Shown here one piece after another: positions 7,030 to 8,115 of a stretch of 8,115 nucleotides of DNA. Under the pieces are notes generated by a model that was given only the letters and a program-made list of their open reading frames with translations, was not told the origin of the DNA and did not search any database. The stretch comes from Bacilli bacterium (GTDB lineage: Bacteria > Bacillota > Bacilli > Tumebacillales > JAQBPP01). Position numbers and translations under genes: made by a program. Location of the stretch: contig JAQBPP010000344.1 of assembly GCA_028287455.1 (NCBI GenBank), positions 1 through 8,115 of the forward strand, written 5' to 3'. Position 1 is the first letter of the stretch, and every line of letters starts with the position of its first letter.

Positions 7030-7401
7030 CTAGTCAGCACGTGACAAGTTTTTGTCCAGATAATGATACAGTTTTAGAATTAGTTTTTCACTGCCGCCAA
7101 AATCAGCAAATCGGGCCCTTGAAGATGCATAAATATCGATAGAGTGCTGAATCGGATTAACTTTAAAAAGGGTTAACACCACGTCAAATATAAACGGTTT
7201 GCCCCGATACTCCAGTGAAACTTCAGTTTGCGACTGATTCACATGAATAAGTTTAAGTCCTGGAATCTCTTTGGCCATTTTCTCAATGGATTCAATAATT
7301 TTTCGAACATCATTGCGATAATAATGCGTTTTTAAGCTTCCTTTTTTGGGCGAGTCTCCTGTTTCTGCGGAACTTGCAAATAATCTGTCAAGCATCGCCA
7401 T
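7030..7401 (-). CDS. Small soluble DUF1499-like protein of unknown function
   Basis: A 123-residue protein without signal peptide or membrane segment. After a variable, charged N-terminus (about 1-24), the pattern resembles DUF1499: an amphipathic helix (about 29-46), a strand pair around LKLIHVNQSQTEVSLEYRG, then FIFDVVLTLF and IDIYASSRARFADFG (88-102). The last piece matches the family's conserved S-x-S-R-x-G-x-x-D-x-G stretch in outline, though the Gly after the Arg is replaced. This assignment is made by eye and is moderate only; the coding nature is secure from length, codon pattern and start. ATG at 7401 has GGTGGTGA immediately upstream; a second ATG two codons on (7395) fits the spacing equally well. 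The gene begins 63 bp after the tkt stop with no promoter I can recognise, so it may depend on tkt transcription. It shares no visible functional link with its neighbours. Confidence 0.75.
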   Translation of the reverse strand: MAMLDRLFASSAETGDSPKKGSLKTHYYRNDVRKIIESIEKMAKEIPGLKLIHVNQSQTEVSLEYRGKPFIFDVVLTLFKVNPIQHSIDIYASSRARFADFGGSEKLILKLYHYLDKNLSRAD

Positions 7402-7427
7402 ACCTTCACCACCCCGTCTGATTGAGT

Positions 7428-7462
7428 AGGTCCGCTGAAACGGGCCAGCGGACCTCTTTTTT
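7428..7462 (+). terminator. Perfect 10-bp hairpin with plus-strand T-run
   Basis: AGGTCCGCTG (7428-7437) and CAGCGGACCT (7446-7455) form a perfect 10-bp stem around an 8-base loop. On the plus strand TCTTTTTTC follows at once, as in an intrinsic terminator. On the minus strand, the direction of tkt, the 3' side is ACTCAATC with no T-run. The element therefore terminates rightward transcription, although no plus-strand gene is visible. It lies 10 bp beyond the tkt stop, so it may still act as a 3' end stabilising or pausing hairpin of the tkt transcript. Confidence 0.6.
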
Positions 7463-7464
7463 CG

Positions 7465-8115
7465 CTACTTGATTCCAAGCAGTTCCTTCACAGTTGCTGC
7501 TACATTAGGAACCGTAAATCCAAAATACGGCAATATGTCTTCCGCTTTGCCCGAAGCACCAAACCCATGCATAGCGATCATGCGTCCGCCGCTGCCTACA
7601 TAGCGATCCCAACCGAATGGCACTGCCATTTCGATTCCCACACGCGCTGTCAGGTGCGCGGGCAAGACCGACTCTTTGTAATCCTGGGTTTGTTTCTCAA
7701 ACAATTCCCAGCTTGGCATAGATACTACACGGACAGCAATCCCCTCTTCGTAAAGCTCCCTTTGAGCGTTTACAGCCAGACTGACCTCTGAACCACTGGC
7801 CAGTAAAATGGCCTGTGCATTTTGCGCATCTGAAACAACATAGGCACCGCGTTTCAAATAATCAGGGGCCAGGTGAGCGGTCTCCTGCAAAATCGGCAGA
7901 TTCTGGCGAGTTAAAATTAATGCGGTTGGACCGTGTTTGTTTTCGATTGCATACTTCCAGGCTTGTGCAGTTTCGTTTGCATCTGCGGGCCTGATCACAG
8001 TGATGCCAGGCAATGCTCTGAGTGAAGGCAGCTGTTCAACGGGCTCATGCGTTGGACCGTCCTCGCCTACAGAGAGTGTGTCATGCGTAAACACATATAC
8101 AACTGGTTGTTTCAT
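7465..8115 (-). CDS. tkt: Transketolase, C-terminal part (partial, N-terminus beyond window)
   Basis: These 217 codons, including the stop, cover about the last third of transketolase, a thiamine diphosphate enzyme of the pentose phosphate pathway that moves two-carbon units between sugar phosphates in the cytoplasm. The start of this piece, FTHDTLSVGEDGPTHEPVEQL, is the conserved pyrimidine-domain end with substrate-contact His and Asp residues and the THEP motif. It is followed by IRPADANE, LTRQNLP (phosphate-binding Arg) and the C-terminal domain ending FGFTVPNVAATVKELLGIK. The ATG at the very edge is an internal Met, not the start; family members are about 660-670 residues. The thiamine-binding domain and catalytic Glu lie outside the window. 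It is intact to its TAG stop and typical of Bacillales sequences. Confidence 0.97.
   Translation of the reverse strand: MKQPVVYVFTHDTLSVGEDGPTHEPVEQLPSLRALPGITVIRPADANETAQAWKYAIENKHGPTALILTRQNLPILQETAHLAPDYLKRGAYVVSDAQNAQAILLASGSEVSLAVNAQRELYEEGIAVRVVSMPSWELFEKQTQDYKESVLPAHLTARVGIEMAVPFGWDRYVGSGGRMIAMHGFGASGKAEDILPYFGFTVPNVAATVKELLGIK

Noticed and set aside
1..8115. Search by eye for tRNA, rRNA, CRISPR arrays, insertion sequences, attachment sites and tandem repeats
   Set aside because: None were seen; genes are close-packed and all gaps are under 160 bp.

Overview
The window reads as chromosomal DNA of a Gram-positive, low-to-moderate GC Firmicute, most likely in the order Bacillales. The clues are the gene set (a yeaC-yeaD-yebA type MoxR/DUF58/transglutaminase cluster, an ABC-F protein close in length and layout to Bacillus YfmM, a Bacillus-type transketolase C-terminus and a DUF4064-like small membrane protein), strong AGGAG-type ribosome binding sites, and use of GTG and TTG starts. 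I cannot name the genus from sequence alone. All eight genes I can support lie on the minus strand, so transcription runs from the right edge to the left edge. There are no RNA genes, mobile elements, CRISPR arrays or long gene-free gaps.

Right part (8115 down to about 5400): the C-terminal third of transketolase (tkt) enters from the edge. It is followed by a small soluble DUF1499-like protein, a 105-residue DUF4064-like membrane protein, and a secreted or membrane-anchored gluzincin-type metallopeptidase with HELTH and a downstream NEG motif. A two-part hairpin with a T-rich tail closes this block. A second, perfect 10-bp hairpin lies between tkt and the DUF1499-like gene, but its T-run is on the plus strand, opposite to every gene here.

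Middle (5387 down to 3763): an ABC-F ATPase with its own clear promoter (extended -10 TGGTATAAT) and a very short leader. It has two complete ATP-binding cassettes and is probably a ribosome-acting translation factor rather than a transporter.

Left part (3676 down to 1): a tightly packed MoxR AAA+ ATPase, DUF58 protein and TgpA/YebA-like transglutaminase. The third gene is fully open for 498 codons from a GTG that overlaps the DUF58 stop by 8 bp, and it runs off the left edge. The catalytic cysteine is inside the window; the rest of the active site is not. By family knowledge these three form a cell-envelope system: the ATPase probably remodels or regulates the two membrane-bound partners, with the transglutaminase-like domain outside the cell. 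The substrate is not established. The layout matches B. subtilis yeaC-yeaD-yebA. I found no convincing wholly new system. The least explained parts are the membrane-protein/metallopeptidase pair, the oppositely oriented hairpin, and the substrate of the MoxR-DUF58-transglutaminase trio.
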